Of a DNA stretch of 16,087 bases, positions 1-5,556 are shown in pieces (the stretch's first letter is position 1; every line of letters starts with the position of its first letter). The stretch is from contig NZ_JBQCEE010000223.1 in NCBI RefSeq assembly GCF_051960575.1, forward strand, positions 1 through 16,087. Direction: 5' to 3'. The notes under the pieces are model-generated. The model saw only the letters and a list, made by a program, of their open reading frames with translations, made no database searches and was not told where the DNA came from. Source of the stretch: JBQCEE01 sp051960575 (GTDB lineage Bacteria; Actinomycetota; Actinomycetes; Mycobacteriales; Jatrophihabitantaceae). The position numbers and the translations under genes were made by a program.

Positions 1-757
1 CACGGAACCGCCGCGCGAACGTGCGCGTGCTCATCGAGCAGCGAGCGGCAAGGTCGTCGATCGAGTACTCCTCGTCGAGTGCCGCGGCGAGTTCGTCCAG
101 CAGCGGGGCGAGCGTCTCGGCCTGGCGGAACCGCACCGGCGTCTCGACGAACTGCGCCTGCCCACCGTCACGGTGCGGCGGCATGACCATCCGGCGGGCC
201 ACCCGACGCGCGATCTCCTCGCCGTGGTCGGCGCGGATGAGGTGCAGGCACAGGTCGAGCCCGGCGGCCGTCCCCGCCGACGTCAGCACCGGGCCGTCGC
301 ACACGAACAGCACGTTGGGGTTGACCCGTGCGCACGGGAAGCGCGCCGCCAGTTCGTCCGCGTGACGCCAATGGGTCGTGCACTCGCGGTCGTCGAGCAG
401 GCCGGCCTCGCCGAGCGCGAACGCGCCGCTGCAGACACTCATGACGCGGGCGCCGCGGGCGACCGTGTCGCGCAGCAGCTGGAGGGCGTCGTCCTCGCTG
501 CATCCCAGGGCCGTACGGGCGGGGACAACGACGAGGTCGGCGTCGGCGGCGTGGTCGAGGCCGTACTGGGTGGTGATCGTGTACCCGCCCGACGTCGGCA
601 CCGTCGGCTCGGGCGACACGACCGCGCACTCGTAGTTCGGCACACCGTCGTCCGACCGGTCGATGCCGAACCCCTCCCAGGCCACGCCGAGCTCGAACGG
701 GGCGACGCCCGGCAACGCCATGATCGCGACCTTGCGGATCGGCGGGAACGCGGGCAC
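1..757 (-). CDS. GlxA family transcriptional regulator (DJ-1/PfpI + AraC HTH), 3' end missing
   Basis: The frame runs open from about 757 to the left edge, so the gene is partial and its C-terminal AraC DNA-binding part lies mostly outside the window. Visible in order are an opening beta strand and FELGV segment, a YTITTQYGLDH stretch, the nucleophile-elbow motif VCSGAFALGEAGLLD, an HWRHADELAARFP segment, LTSAGTAAGLDLCLHLI, RRMVMPPHR, and the first helices of an AraC-type domain ending in SMSTRTFARRFR at the edge. This order is diagnostic for GlxA-like regulators, cytoplasmic DNA-binding proteins with an amidase-like sensor domain; the ligand is unknown. The start is uncertain: GTG at 757 or 778 keeps the first strand (RKVAIM), whereas ATG at 721 would delete it. 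No clear ribosome binding site is seen. It probably belongs to the chromosome flanking the island. Confidence 0.88.
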   Translation of the reverse strand, partial: MPAFPPIRKVAIMALPGVAPFELGVAWEGFGIDRSDDGVPNYECAVVSPEPTVPTSGGYTITTQYGLDHAADADLVVVPARTALGCSEDDALQLLRDTVARGARVMSVCSGAFALGEAGLLDDRECTTHWRHADELAARFPCARVNPNVLFVCDGPVLTSAGTAAGLDLCLHLIRADHGEEIARRVARRMVMPPHRDGGQAQFVETPVRFRQAETLAPLLDELAAALDEEYSIDDLAARCSMSTRTFARRFR

Positions 758-871
758 GGAGCGGAGACGAGGAGCCACGCGACGAGGCTGCCACAGCACT
801 TGGCGTGAAATCAACGGTCCTCGACAAAAAGTCAGTCGCGGCGGGATGTCGACGGGTGGACAGTCTGTGCC

Positions 872-1015
872 ATGAGTCCTCTCCTCTTCCTCGGCGTCCT
901 GCTCCTCCTCGGTCTGCTGCCGGCCTTCGGCATCGGCGCCGACACCCGTGACCGCCGCTTCACGGTGGGCAGCATGCTCGATCACGCGACGAGACGATCC
1001 GGCCGCCCGCGATAA
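872..1015 (+). CDS. small putative membrane protein, 47 aa
   Basis: A short frame starts at ATG 872 and stops at TAA 1013-1015. Residues 2-22 are almost entirely Leu, Phe, Gly and Val, enough for one membrane-spanning helix or an uncleaved signal anchor. A polar tail with the segment GADTRDRRF and a basic end (RRSGRPR) follows. A purine stretch GGGTGGA lies about 11-17 bases before the start. The gene sits between the divergent GlxA-type regulator and the tRNA. I do not recognise a family and assign no function. Small one-helix proteins are often missed in annotation, so this is worth listing, but the frame could be chance. The GATAAT near its stop may also act as a tRNA promoter. Confidence 0.45.
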   Translation: MSPLLFLGVLLLLGLLPAFGIGADTRDRRFTVGSMLDHATRRSGRPR

Positions 1016-1016
1016 T
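1011..1016 (+). promoter_or_regulatory. possible -10 element of the tRNA-Arg promoter
   Basis: The hexamer GATAAT differs from the sigma-70-type TATAAT at one base and stands out in very GC-rich sequence. It lies 24 bases before the mature tRNA 5' end, a reasonable leader distance. No convincing -35 hexamer is seen 16-18 bases upstream. It overlaps the end of the small membrane-protein frame. Confidence 0.3.
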
Positions 1017-1040
1017 GGGCGCGCACCAGACTGGCAGCGG

Positions 1041-1113
1041 GCCCCCGTAGCTCAGTGGACAGAGCATCCGCCTTCTAAGCGGTTGGTCGCAGGTTCGATC
1101 CCTGCCGGGGGCG
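1041..1113 (+). tRNA. tRNA-Arg (anticodon TCT)
   Basis: The cloverleaf can be folded by eye. The acceptor stem GCCCCCG (1041-1047) pairs with CGGGGGC (1106-1112), with discriminator G at 1113. The D arm is GCTC/GAGC. The anticodon loop CTTCTAA (1072-1078) carries TCT at 1074-1076. The T arm is GCAGG, loop TTCGATC, CCTGC (1089-1105). The CCA end is not encoded. TCT reads AGA/AGG arginine codons, which are rare in GC-rich actinobacteria. The gene is intact and is followed 85 bases later by a tyrosine recombinase gene, the usual arrangement when an island uses a tRNA 3' end as its attachment site. Confidence 0.96.
1089..1113 (+). other. candidate attachment site (tRNA 3' end)
   Basis: The T arm and 3' acceptor strand of tRNA-Arg are the part normally shared between bacterial and element attachment sites for tRNA-targeting tyrosine recombinases. 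The integrase starts at 1199 and reads away from the tRNA. No second copy of this segment was found by eye elsewhere in the window, so the other junction must lie beyond position 16087 or be diverged. The call is inferred from context, not from a seen direct repeat. Confidence 0.35.
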
Positions 1114-1198
1114 CAACTCCTGTATTCACTGGCCTATATGGGGTTGGCCGAGCTTGACGAGCATGGCACTGAGGTCAGCGACAAGGTAACTTTCGCTG

Positions 1199-2107
1199 AT
1201 GACCTCTTCCGAGTGGCCGTCGTTCGAGCGTGACTTCTTGGCCTTCCTGCGCTCGCGGAACCTGTCAACCTCGACGCAGCGGATCTACACCGCCGCCGTG
1301 CGCGAGCTGGCCGTCTATCTGACGAGCCGCCCGGAGAACCCGTGCCTGTCCCCCGCTGACGTAACGCGCCGCGACGTCGAGGCCTTCGTGCGGCACCGGC
1401 TCGACAGGGTCAAGCCGGCGACAGTGTCGGCCGACTTCCGCGCGCTGCAGCAGTTCTTCAAGTGGTTGCTCCGCGAGGAGGAGATCGAACGCAACCCGAT
1501 GGACGGCGCGCTGCCGCCCATCGTCCCCGAGCAGCCCGTGCCGGTGCTCACCGTCGAGCAGATCCGGGCGCTGCTCGAGACCTGCAAAGGCAACAGCCTG
1601 GTCGAACGGCGCGACAACGCGATCATCCGGCTGCTCGCCGACACCGGCGGGCGGCTCGGCGAGATCGCTGCGCTCACGGTGGACGACGTGGACTTCGACG
1701 CGGGTGTGTGTCACGTCGTCGGAAAGGGGCGACGCGGACGGGCGCTGCCGTTCGGCCAAACCACCGCCCTCGCGCTCGGCCGCTACCTGCGCTCGCGGGC
1801 GAAGGACCGGCAAGCGCACCTGCCCGGCCTCTGGCTCGGCGAGAAGGGGAAGGGCGCGATGCTGTCGAACGGGATCTCGCAGATGCTTCGACGCCGCGGC
1901 GCCGCCGTCGGGATCGAAGGGCTGCACGCGCACCAGTTCCGGCACACCGCAGCACACTCCTGGCTCTCTGCCGGCGGCGGCGAGACCGACCTCATGCGGA
2001 TCATGGGCTGGAAGTCACCGCAGATGTTGCGCCGCTACGGCGCCAGTAAGGCAGACGAACGCGCCCGCGACGCCCATCGACGCCTCGCACTCGGCGACCG
2101 GCTCTGA
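1199..2107 (+). CDS. tyrosine recombinase / integrase, 302 aa
   Basis: This is a site-specific DNA recombinase of the XerC/XerD-like phage integrase family. Residues 1-105 form the SAM-like core-binding domain (TQRIY, FKWLLREEEIERNP). The catalytic domain follows with the expected residues: Arg152 in TGGRLGEIAAL, Lys176 in VVGKGRRGR, His245 and Arg248 in HAHQFRHT, Trp271 in GWKSPQ in the place often held by His, and the nucleophile Tyr280 in LRRYG. The length is normal for simple Xer-like integrases, and no arm-binding N-terminal domain is evident. Start ATG 1199 has only a weak AAGG about 12 bases upstream. The stop overlaps the next start (TGATG at 2105). Being next to tRNA-Arg, it probably integrates and excises the island there. 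A housekeeping XerC/D role is less likely, given that position and its accessory neighbours. Confidence 0.95.
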   Translation: MTSSEWPSFERDFLAFLRSRNLSTSTQRIYTAAVRELAVYLTSRPENPCLSPADVTRRDVEAFVRHRLDRVKPATVSADFRALQQFFKWLLREEEIERNPMDGALPPIVPEQPVPVLTVEQIRALLETCKGNSLVERRDNAIIRLLADTGGRLGEIAALTVDDVDFDAGVCHVVGKGRRGRALPFGQTTALALGRYLRSRAKDRQAHLPGLWLGEKGKGAMLSNGISQMLRRRGAAVGIEGLHAHQFRHTAAHSWLSAGGGETDLMRIMGWKSPQMLRRYGASKADERARDAHRRLALGDRL

Positions 2108-2679
2108 TGGATCGGGCACGCGAGGACAAGATCCGCGGCTTGACGGAGGACGACTGGTGGGTCCTGGCTATGGACACCTCCGACCTTGAGGCGTCCGATC
2201 TCGCCTACCGCCTTCTGTCCGCGAGAGACGTGGCCCGAAACCGAGCCAAAGCAGCAGCGTTCCAAAGCCGAATCGACGCCCTGACCACTGCGCAGCGGCG
2301 CCACCGTGTCGACCTCTTCATCCGCTGCGACCTCAACTGCCTACTTGTCGAGATCTTCCTCGAAAAGCTCGCCGAGGGCGGCCAATGGGTGTTCCTATCG
2401 GCCCACACACGTCGCGGCGCCAAGATGTACTACGCGAACGGCGGAGCTGCCAACGACGCGTACGACGCCGACATGTGGGCTCCCATCGCCTGCCGGCACG
2501 GGTCGGGGCGCTATGTCCTTGCGGACGCTCTCGAGCTTGTCTGGCTCAGCGACCTTGAACATGGCAGCTCCCTCCGCCTCTCGGACACCGTTACTGTCAC
2601 GACGGCGTCGTCAGAGGGCCCGCGGTCGCACGAGCTGCCGGTCCTCGGCGCGCCCTACGGGAGATGGAACCCGCGGTAG
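2107..2679 (+). CDS. hypothetical protein coupled to the integrase, 190 aa
   Basis: I do not recognise this family. The start codon overlaps the integrase stop (TGATG), so the two are almost certainly co-translated. The N-terminus is acidic with two tryptophans (TEDDWWVLAMDTSDLEASDLAYRLL). A basic helical stretch follows (ARDVARNRAKAAAFQSRID, TAQRRHRVD), then CDLNCLLVEIFLEKLAEGGQWVFL, a Tyr/Asn-rich piece (KMYYANGGAANDAYDADMWAP) and a Ser/Thr-rich C-terminus. No signal peptide, membrane segment or HTH is obvious. Tight coupling to an integrase suggests a role in recombination or in control of excision, but that is positional inference only. About 137 bases without a gene follow before the next operon. 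Confidence 0.75.
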   Translation: MDRAREDKIRGLTEDDWWVLAMDTSDLEASDLAYRLLSARDVARNRAKAAAFQSRIDALTTAQRRHRVDLFIRCDLNCLLVEIFLEKLAEGGQWVFLSAHTRRGAKMYYANGGAANDAYDADMWAPIACRHGSGRYVLADALELVWLSDLEHGSSLRLSDTVTVTTASSEGPRSHELPVLGAPYGRWNPR

Positions 2680-2816
2680 GCGACGGCACCTCTATGCTGT
2701 CGACAACAGAACAGCCCCGACTGCCATAGGCGTGGACACGGCCACCTGGTGGCGACCGCCGCAGTCCTTCGGGATGGGAACCCGAGTGACGACCCTGAAG
2801 GGGCCGGTTACTCGCC

Positions 2817-3137
2817 ATGCCCGCACGAAGTCCCGAAGATCGCGCGCTCATCGCCCGTATCGCGAACACCACGCGCCTGGCGAAGACACCTGACCGCGCC
2901 GTTCTGACCCAGAAGGCCCGCGCCGAACGGCGCGCGCAATTCGAGCGCCAAGCACTCGCCGACAATCCGGGGTTGACCGGCGACGCCCTCGCACGCGCCG
3001 TGGACGACTACCAGCGGGCGCACATGCTGCGGATGACGCTGAAGGCCAAGCAGGCGCGCATGCGCATCAAGGAGGCGACCGCGCAGGCCGCAGCGGCCGA
3101 GTCAGAGCTTGAGGCGTTCGGCGGTACGGCGTCATGA
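2817..3137 (+). CDS. hypothetical small helical protein, 106 aa
   Basis: This short, very Ala/Arg/Lys-rich protein is predicted by composition to be almost all helix. Residues 1-25 (PARSPEDRALIARIANTTRL) lead into two charged helical stretches around 30-50 (QKARAERRAQFERQALAD) and 68-100 (RAHMLRMTLKAKQARMRIK, then an Ala/Glu run), which could form a coiled coil. No catalytic motif or zinc site is seen. Its stop overlaps the next start as ATGA, making it the first gene of a run of five overlapping genes ending with the AAA ATPase. A purine run GAAGGGG lies about 16 bases before ATG 2817. It may be a small DNA-binding or scaffold protein of the replication block; the function is unassigned. Confidence 0.72.
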   Translation: MPARSPEDRALIARIANTTRLAKTPDRAVLTQKARAERRAQFERQALADNPGLTGDALARAVDDYQRAHMLRMTLKAKQARMRIKEATAQAAAAESELEAFGGTAS

Positions 3138-3499
3138 CCGGCATCGGCGAGCGGGGCCGCCCCACCACGTCGGGTGACCTGCTCGCTCTGCTGAACGGTG
3201 CCCCGCCCGATGCCTTGCCATGGCTCGGCATCGCCTACGCCGCAGGACTCGCGGACGGTCGTACCAGCGTCTATGCGGATCTTGAGGCAGCGGGCCGGTC
3301 CGGTGCCGCCACCGCCGCTCGAACGGTCTGGCGGCAGCGGCCGTGGGACGAGATCCGCGCGACCCACGAGGTCGACCACAAGCCGTGTCAGCGCCGCTGC
3401 GGCTCCTGCTCGAGGTGCGTTCACGCCGCCGCCTGGAAGGCGCGCGGCGGTCGGCCGTACCTGCCAGCGGGCGCGGTCCTCGGAGCCGACCATGCCTAA
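3134..3499 (+). CDS. hypothetical protein with a C-terminal Cys cluster, 121 aa
   Basis: No family is recognised. Residues 14-70 look like a compact helical region (LLALLNGAPPDALPWLGIAYAAGLADG). The notable part is at 80-97: His82, Cys85, Cys89, Cys92, Cys95 and His97 in the order HKPCQRRCGSCSRCVH. This is dense enough to bind one zinc ion or possibly an iron-sulfur cluster. The tail is Gly/Ala/Pro-rich. The start overlaps the previous gene by 4 bases and the end overlaps the PDDEXK-like gene by 8 bases, so it belongs to the same translationally coupled operon. A DNA- or protein-binding accessory role in the element's replication is plausible but unproven. Confidence 0.72.
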   Translation: MTGIGERGRPTTSGDLLALLNGAPPDALPWLGIAYAAGLADGRTSVYADLEAAGRSGAATAARTVWRQRPWDEIRATHEVDHKPCQRRCGSCSRCVHAAAWKARGGRPYLPAGAVLGADHA

Positions 3500-3827
3500 C
3501 CGGAATCAGAACAAGGGCAAGGTCGCCGAGCGGGAGGTCGCGGCGCTCCTGCAGGACATGCTCGGCCTGCCGGTGCGCAGGAAGCTCGGTGCCGGCCGGC
3601 TCGACGATGTCGGCGACCTGGACGGAGTCCCGGACACGGTCATCCAGGTTGCCAACTGGGCCGACGCGCTCCGGGCGGTGCGCGAGAAGCCCCTCGAGGC
3701 CGAGCAGCAGCGCGAAAACGCCGGCGCCAGCTTCGTAAGCAGTTTTGTCCGACTCCGGGGCGGGACCTGGCGTGTCGTCATGACTCCCCAACAGTGGGCC
3801 ACGTTGATGCTCCAGGTGCTTGCATGA
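3492..3827 (+). CDS. PDDEXK-like (Holliday junction resolvase type) protein with altered active site, 111 aa
   Basis: The layout matches small phage and archaeal Hjc-like nucleases. An N-terminal NKGKVAEREVAALLQD helix carries Glu13, then VRRKLGAGRLDDVGDLDGVPDTVIQVANW, where Asp42 of GDLDG fits the PDDEXK aspartate. The C-terminal half has FVRLRGGTWRVVMTPQQWATL, a segment seen in actinophage versions. The usual ExK (vieVKn) is replaced by Gln52-Val-Ala54, so two key catalytic residues appear missing. ATG 3492 is chosen because it overlaps the previous stop by 8 bases and begins the conserved helix; the frame is open further upstream but reads as nonsense. The protein may bind branched DNA without cutting it, or use other residues. 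The fold assignment rests on motif pattern only. Confidence 0.68.
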   Translation: MPNRNQNKGKVAEREVAALLQDMLGLPVRRKLGAGRLDDVGDLDGVPDTVIQVANWADALRAVREKPLEAEQQRENAGASFVSSFVRLRGGTWRVVMTPQQWATLMLQVLA

Positions 3828-4042
3828 CCGCGGGTCGTGTGCGGATCGAGGTGGCCGAAGGGGCCGCCTTCGTCGCTGGCCCCGGAGGCATCGTCAAAGC
3901 CGCTTTGAAGGCGGCACGGTCGAGCCGACGATGGGACCCTGACCGACGGCGCTGGCGGATCCCAGTGGCGAAGGTTGACGACGTGGTCTTCATGATCAAG
4001 CGGTTGGGCGGCGACGTCGATCTCGAGTTGGTGGTCCGATGA
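3824..4042 (+). CDS. small protein resembling a HARP-domain fragment, 72 aa
   Basis: The start ATG 3824 overlaps the previous stop as ATGA, and the stop overlaps the ATPase start as ATGA; earlier in-frame starts would run far into the upstream gene. The core SSRRWDPDRRRWRIPVAKVDDVVFMIKRLGG resembles the rrWdpekkrWtvP pattern of the HARP domain, which in SMARCAL1-type proteins binds branched or forked DNA. A short N-terminal beta-rich stretch (RVRIEVAEGAAFVAGP) precedes it. It stands alone, with no helicase domain attached. Lying between a resolvase-like gene and a RecA-like ATPase, it could be a fork-recognition subunit of the replication machinery. The similarity is a pattern match by eye and could be spurious. 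Confidence 0.66.
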   Translation: MTAGRVRIEVAEGAAFVAGPGGIVKAALKAARSSRRWDPDRRRWRIPVAKVDDVVFMIKRLGGDVDLELVVR

Positions 4043-5223
4043 CCACGCTCCCGGTGGCTGTAGATCAACCGCCGTCGTGGCGCCCGGTCGATATGGCGGC
4101 TGTGCTTGCCAGCACGGAGCCGCTTGTCGTGCCCACGCTCTTCCCCCGGGACGACGGCGTCTTTTTGATCTATCCAGGTCTCGTCCACTCGTTTCACGGG
4201 GAAAGTGAGTCGGGCAAGTCGTTACTGCTTCAGTGGGAATGCGCGCGCCTGTTGAGATCTGGCGCCAAAGTCTTGTATCTGGACTTCGAGTCGGACGCCC
4301 ATTCGCTTCGCGACCGCCTGCTCGTACTCGGCGCTACGCCGTCCCAGATCCTGGACGGTTTCACGTATGTGCGCCCCGACGCTGACCCCCGCTCTGAGGG
4401 CGAGCGCGCGGCATTCGAGGCTCTCTGCCGTGGGTGCTACAACCTGATCGTCATCGACGGCGTGACCGACGCGCTGGGCATCTACGGCTACAGCACCAAG
4501 GACAACGACGAAGTGTCGGCCTGGATGCGGGATCTGCCGCGCCGGCTCGCTGCAAGCACCGGCGCTGCGGTCGCCCTCGTCGATCACGTCACGAAGGACG
4601 TGGAAGGACGCGGCAGGCATGCCATCGGCGCGCAGGCCAAGATGGCGAGTCTCACGGGCGCCGCTTTCCTTGTGGAGGTGAAGGACCCCATCGGCATCGG
4701 CATGGTCGGCGCGCTCGAGCTCTGGATTGGGAAGGACCGGCCCGGTCAGATCCGACAGCACTGCGGCCGTACCCGGGGACGGATGCAACTCGCCGCCACG
4801 GTCCAGGTCGATGGCCGGGGGGTGACGACGACGATCCTCGTTCTCGCGTCAGGCCGCCGCGAGGACCAAGATCGACCCGTTAGTGCGATGGAGACGCTGA
4901 AGGTGCGAGTTTCCCGCGCCGTCGAGGAGTCGGCCGAACCGCTGACGAAGACAGCGATCAAGAACCGCGTCGCCGGCCGCACCCAGGAGGTTCTCACCGC
5001 GGTCGACGAATTGGTCGCCTCGGGGCACTTGACCCGTGTGCAGGCTGGGTCGGCCCAGCTCCACTCGTCGCGGCACCCCTTTCAGCCTGGAGACGCAAAC
5101 TGCGATCTCAAGCTTGCGGATCAGCTGGTGACAGTGAATCCCGCGGTCGCAATCGTTGCGACGCCAGAGCCGGAAACGGTGACCGAGGCCGAGACCGGTT
5201 CCGCTGGTTCCGGTTCCCTATAG
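4039..5223 (+). CDS. AAA family ATPase, RecA/RepA-like helicase, 394 aa
   Basis: This is an ATP-driven DNA-remodelling or replicative-helicase-type protein with a RecA-like core. The Walker A motif is GESESGKS (54-61). A KVLYLDFES segment (77-85) follows, then Walker B NLIVIDG (135-141), and the sensor-like ALVDHVTKD (179-187) typical of the RepA/DnaB/RadA-like ATPases found on plasmids, phages and islands. Residues about 290-345 look like a winged-helix module (LTKTAIKNRVAGRTQEVLTA, then LVASGHLTRV). The tail is low-complexity and encoded by the start of a repeat cluster. It is the last and largest gene of the overlapping operon and the best candidate for the island's replication initiator or helicase. 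No primase domain is seen. It overlaps the upstream gene by ATGA. Confidence 0.88.
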   Translation: MTTLPVAVDQPPSWRPVDMAAVLASTEPLVVPTLFPRDDGVFLIYPGLVHSFHGESESGKSLLLQWECARLLRSGAKVLYLDFESDAHSLRDRLLVLGATPSQILDGFTYVRPDADPRSEGERAAFEALCRGCYNLIVIDGVTDALGIYGYSTKDNDEVSAWMRDLPRRLAASTGAAVALVDHVTKDVEGRGRHAIGAQAKMASLTGAAFLVEVKDPIGIGMVGALELWIGKDRPGQIRQHCGRTRGRMQLAATVQVDGRGVTTTILVLASGRREDQDRPVSAMETLKVRVSRAVEESAEPLTKTAIKNRVAGRTQEVLTAVDELVASGHLTRVQAGSAQLHSSRHPFQPGDANCDLKLADQLVTVNPAVAIVATPEPETVTEAETGSAGSGSL

Positions 5224-5285
5224 CGGGGACCCGGGAACCAGCCGTTTCCCGGTTCCGGGAACGAGGCGGAAACGGCGGGAAACGG
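5172..5285. repeat. cluster of GGTTCC / GGAAACGG direct and inverted repeats
   Basis: Short related words recur across about 110 bases spanning the end of the ATPase gene and the following noncoding DNA. GGTTCC occurs at 5197, 5206, 5212 and 5251, with its complement GGAACC at 5234. GGAAACGG occurs at 5172, 5268 and 5278, and its complement CCGTTTCC at 5242. Pairings include CTGGTTCC (5204-5211) with GGAACCAG (5234-5241), TTCCCGG (5246-5252) with CCGGGAA (5255-5261) around a 2-base centre, and CCGTTTCCC (5242-5250) with GGGAAACGG (5277-5285). This could be an iteron-like origin, an operator, or a transcription terminator for the operon. Confidence 0.75.
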
Positions 5286-5556
5286 TGCCTCACAGGCGGG
5301 AGCGTCGGCTTGGAGAACAGGACGAAGGTGACAGGCCGTCAGCTCCTGCGGTGCTGGCTCGGTTACGGATGGCCCTTAAGGCACTTGCTCCTACGTCGCC
5401 CGGCTCAGCCGCGGTCGAAGGATGGCGCCTCAAGAAGGACGGCGACGGGAGAGTGGTAGGTATTTCTCGTACTTTGCTGGCAAACCCGTGCTGCGCGCTC
5501 GCTTCGACGAGCCGCCGGCCGGATGAATTTCCTTCGGCAGTCCGAGACAGGTGGGG
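5224..5556. other. intergenic region between the convergent ATPase and hsdR genes
   Basis: The first 60 bases hold the repeat cluster. The remaining roughly 270 bases contain no frame that I trust. A long plus-strand frame from 5285 runs into hsdR antisense and has no recognisable motif. Base composition from about 5340 looks less GC-rich than in the flanking genes, which fits a junction between two modules. No clear rho-independent terminator for hsdR was seen; only a weak 5-bp stem exists near 5500. Confidence 0.6.

Noticed and set aside
168..827. Long minus-strand frame of 219 codons and a plus-strand frame (173-808) over the GlxA-type gene.
   Set aside because: Both are Arg/Pro/Gly-rich shadows. 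A third frame encodes the recognisable DJ-1/AraC regulator and is open through the left edge.
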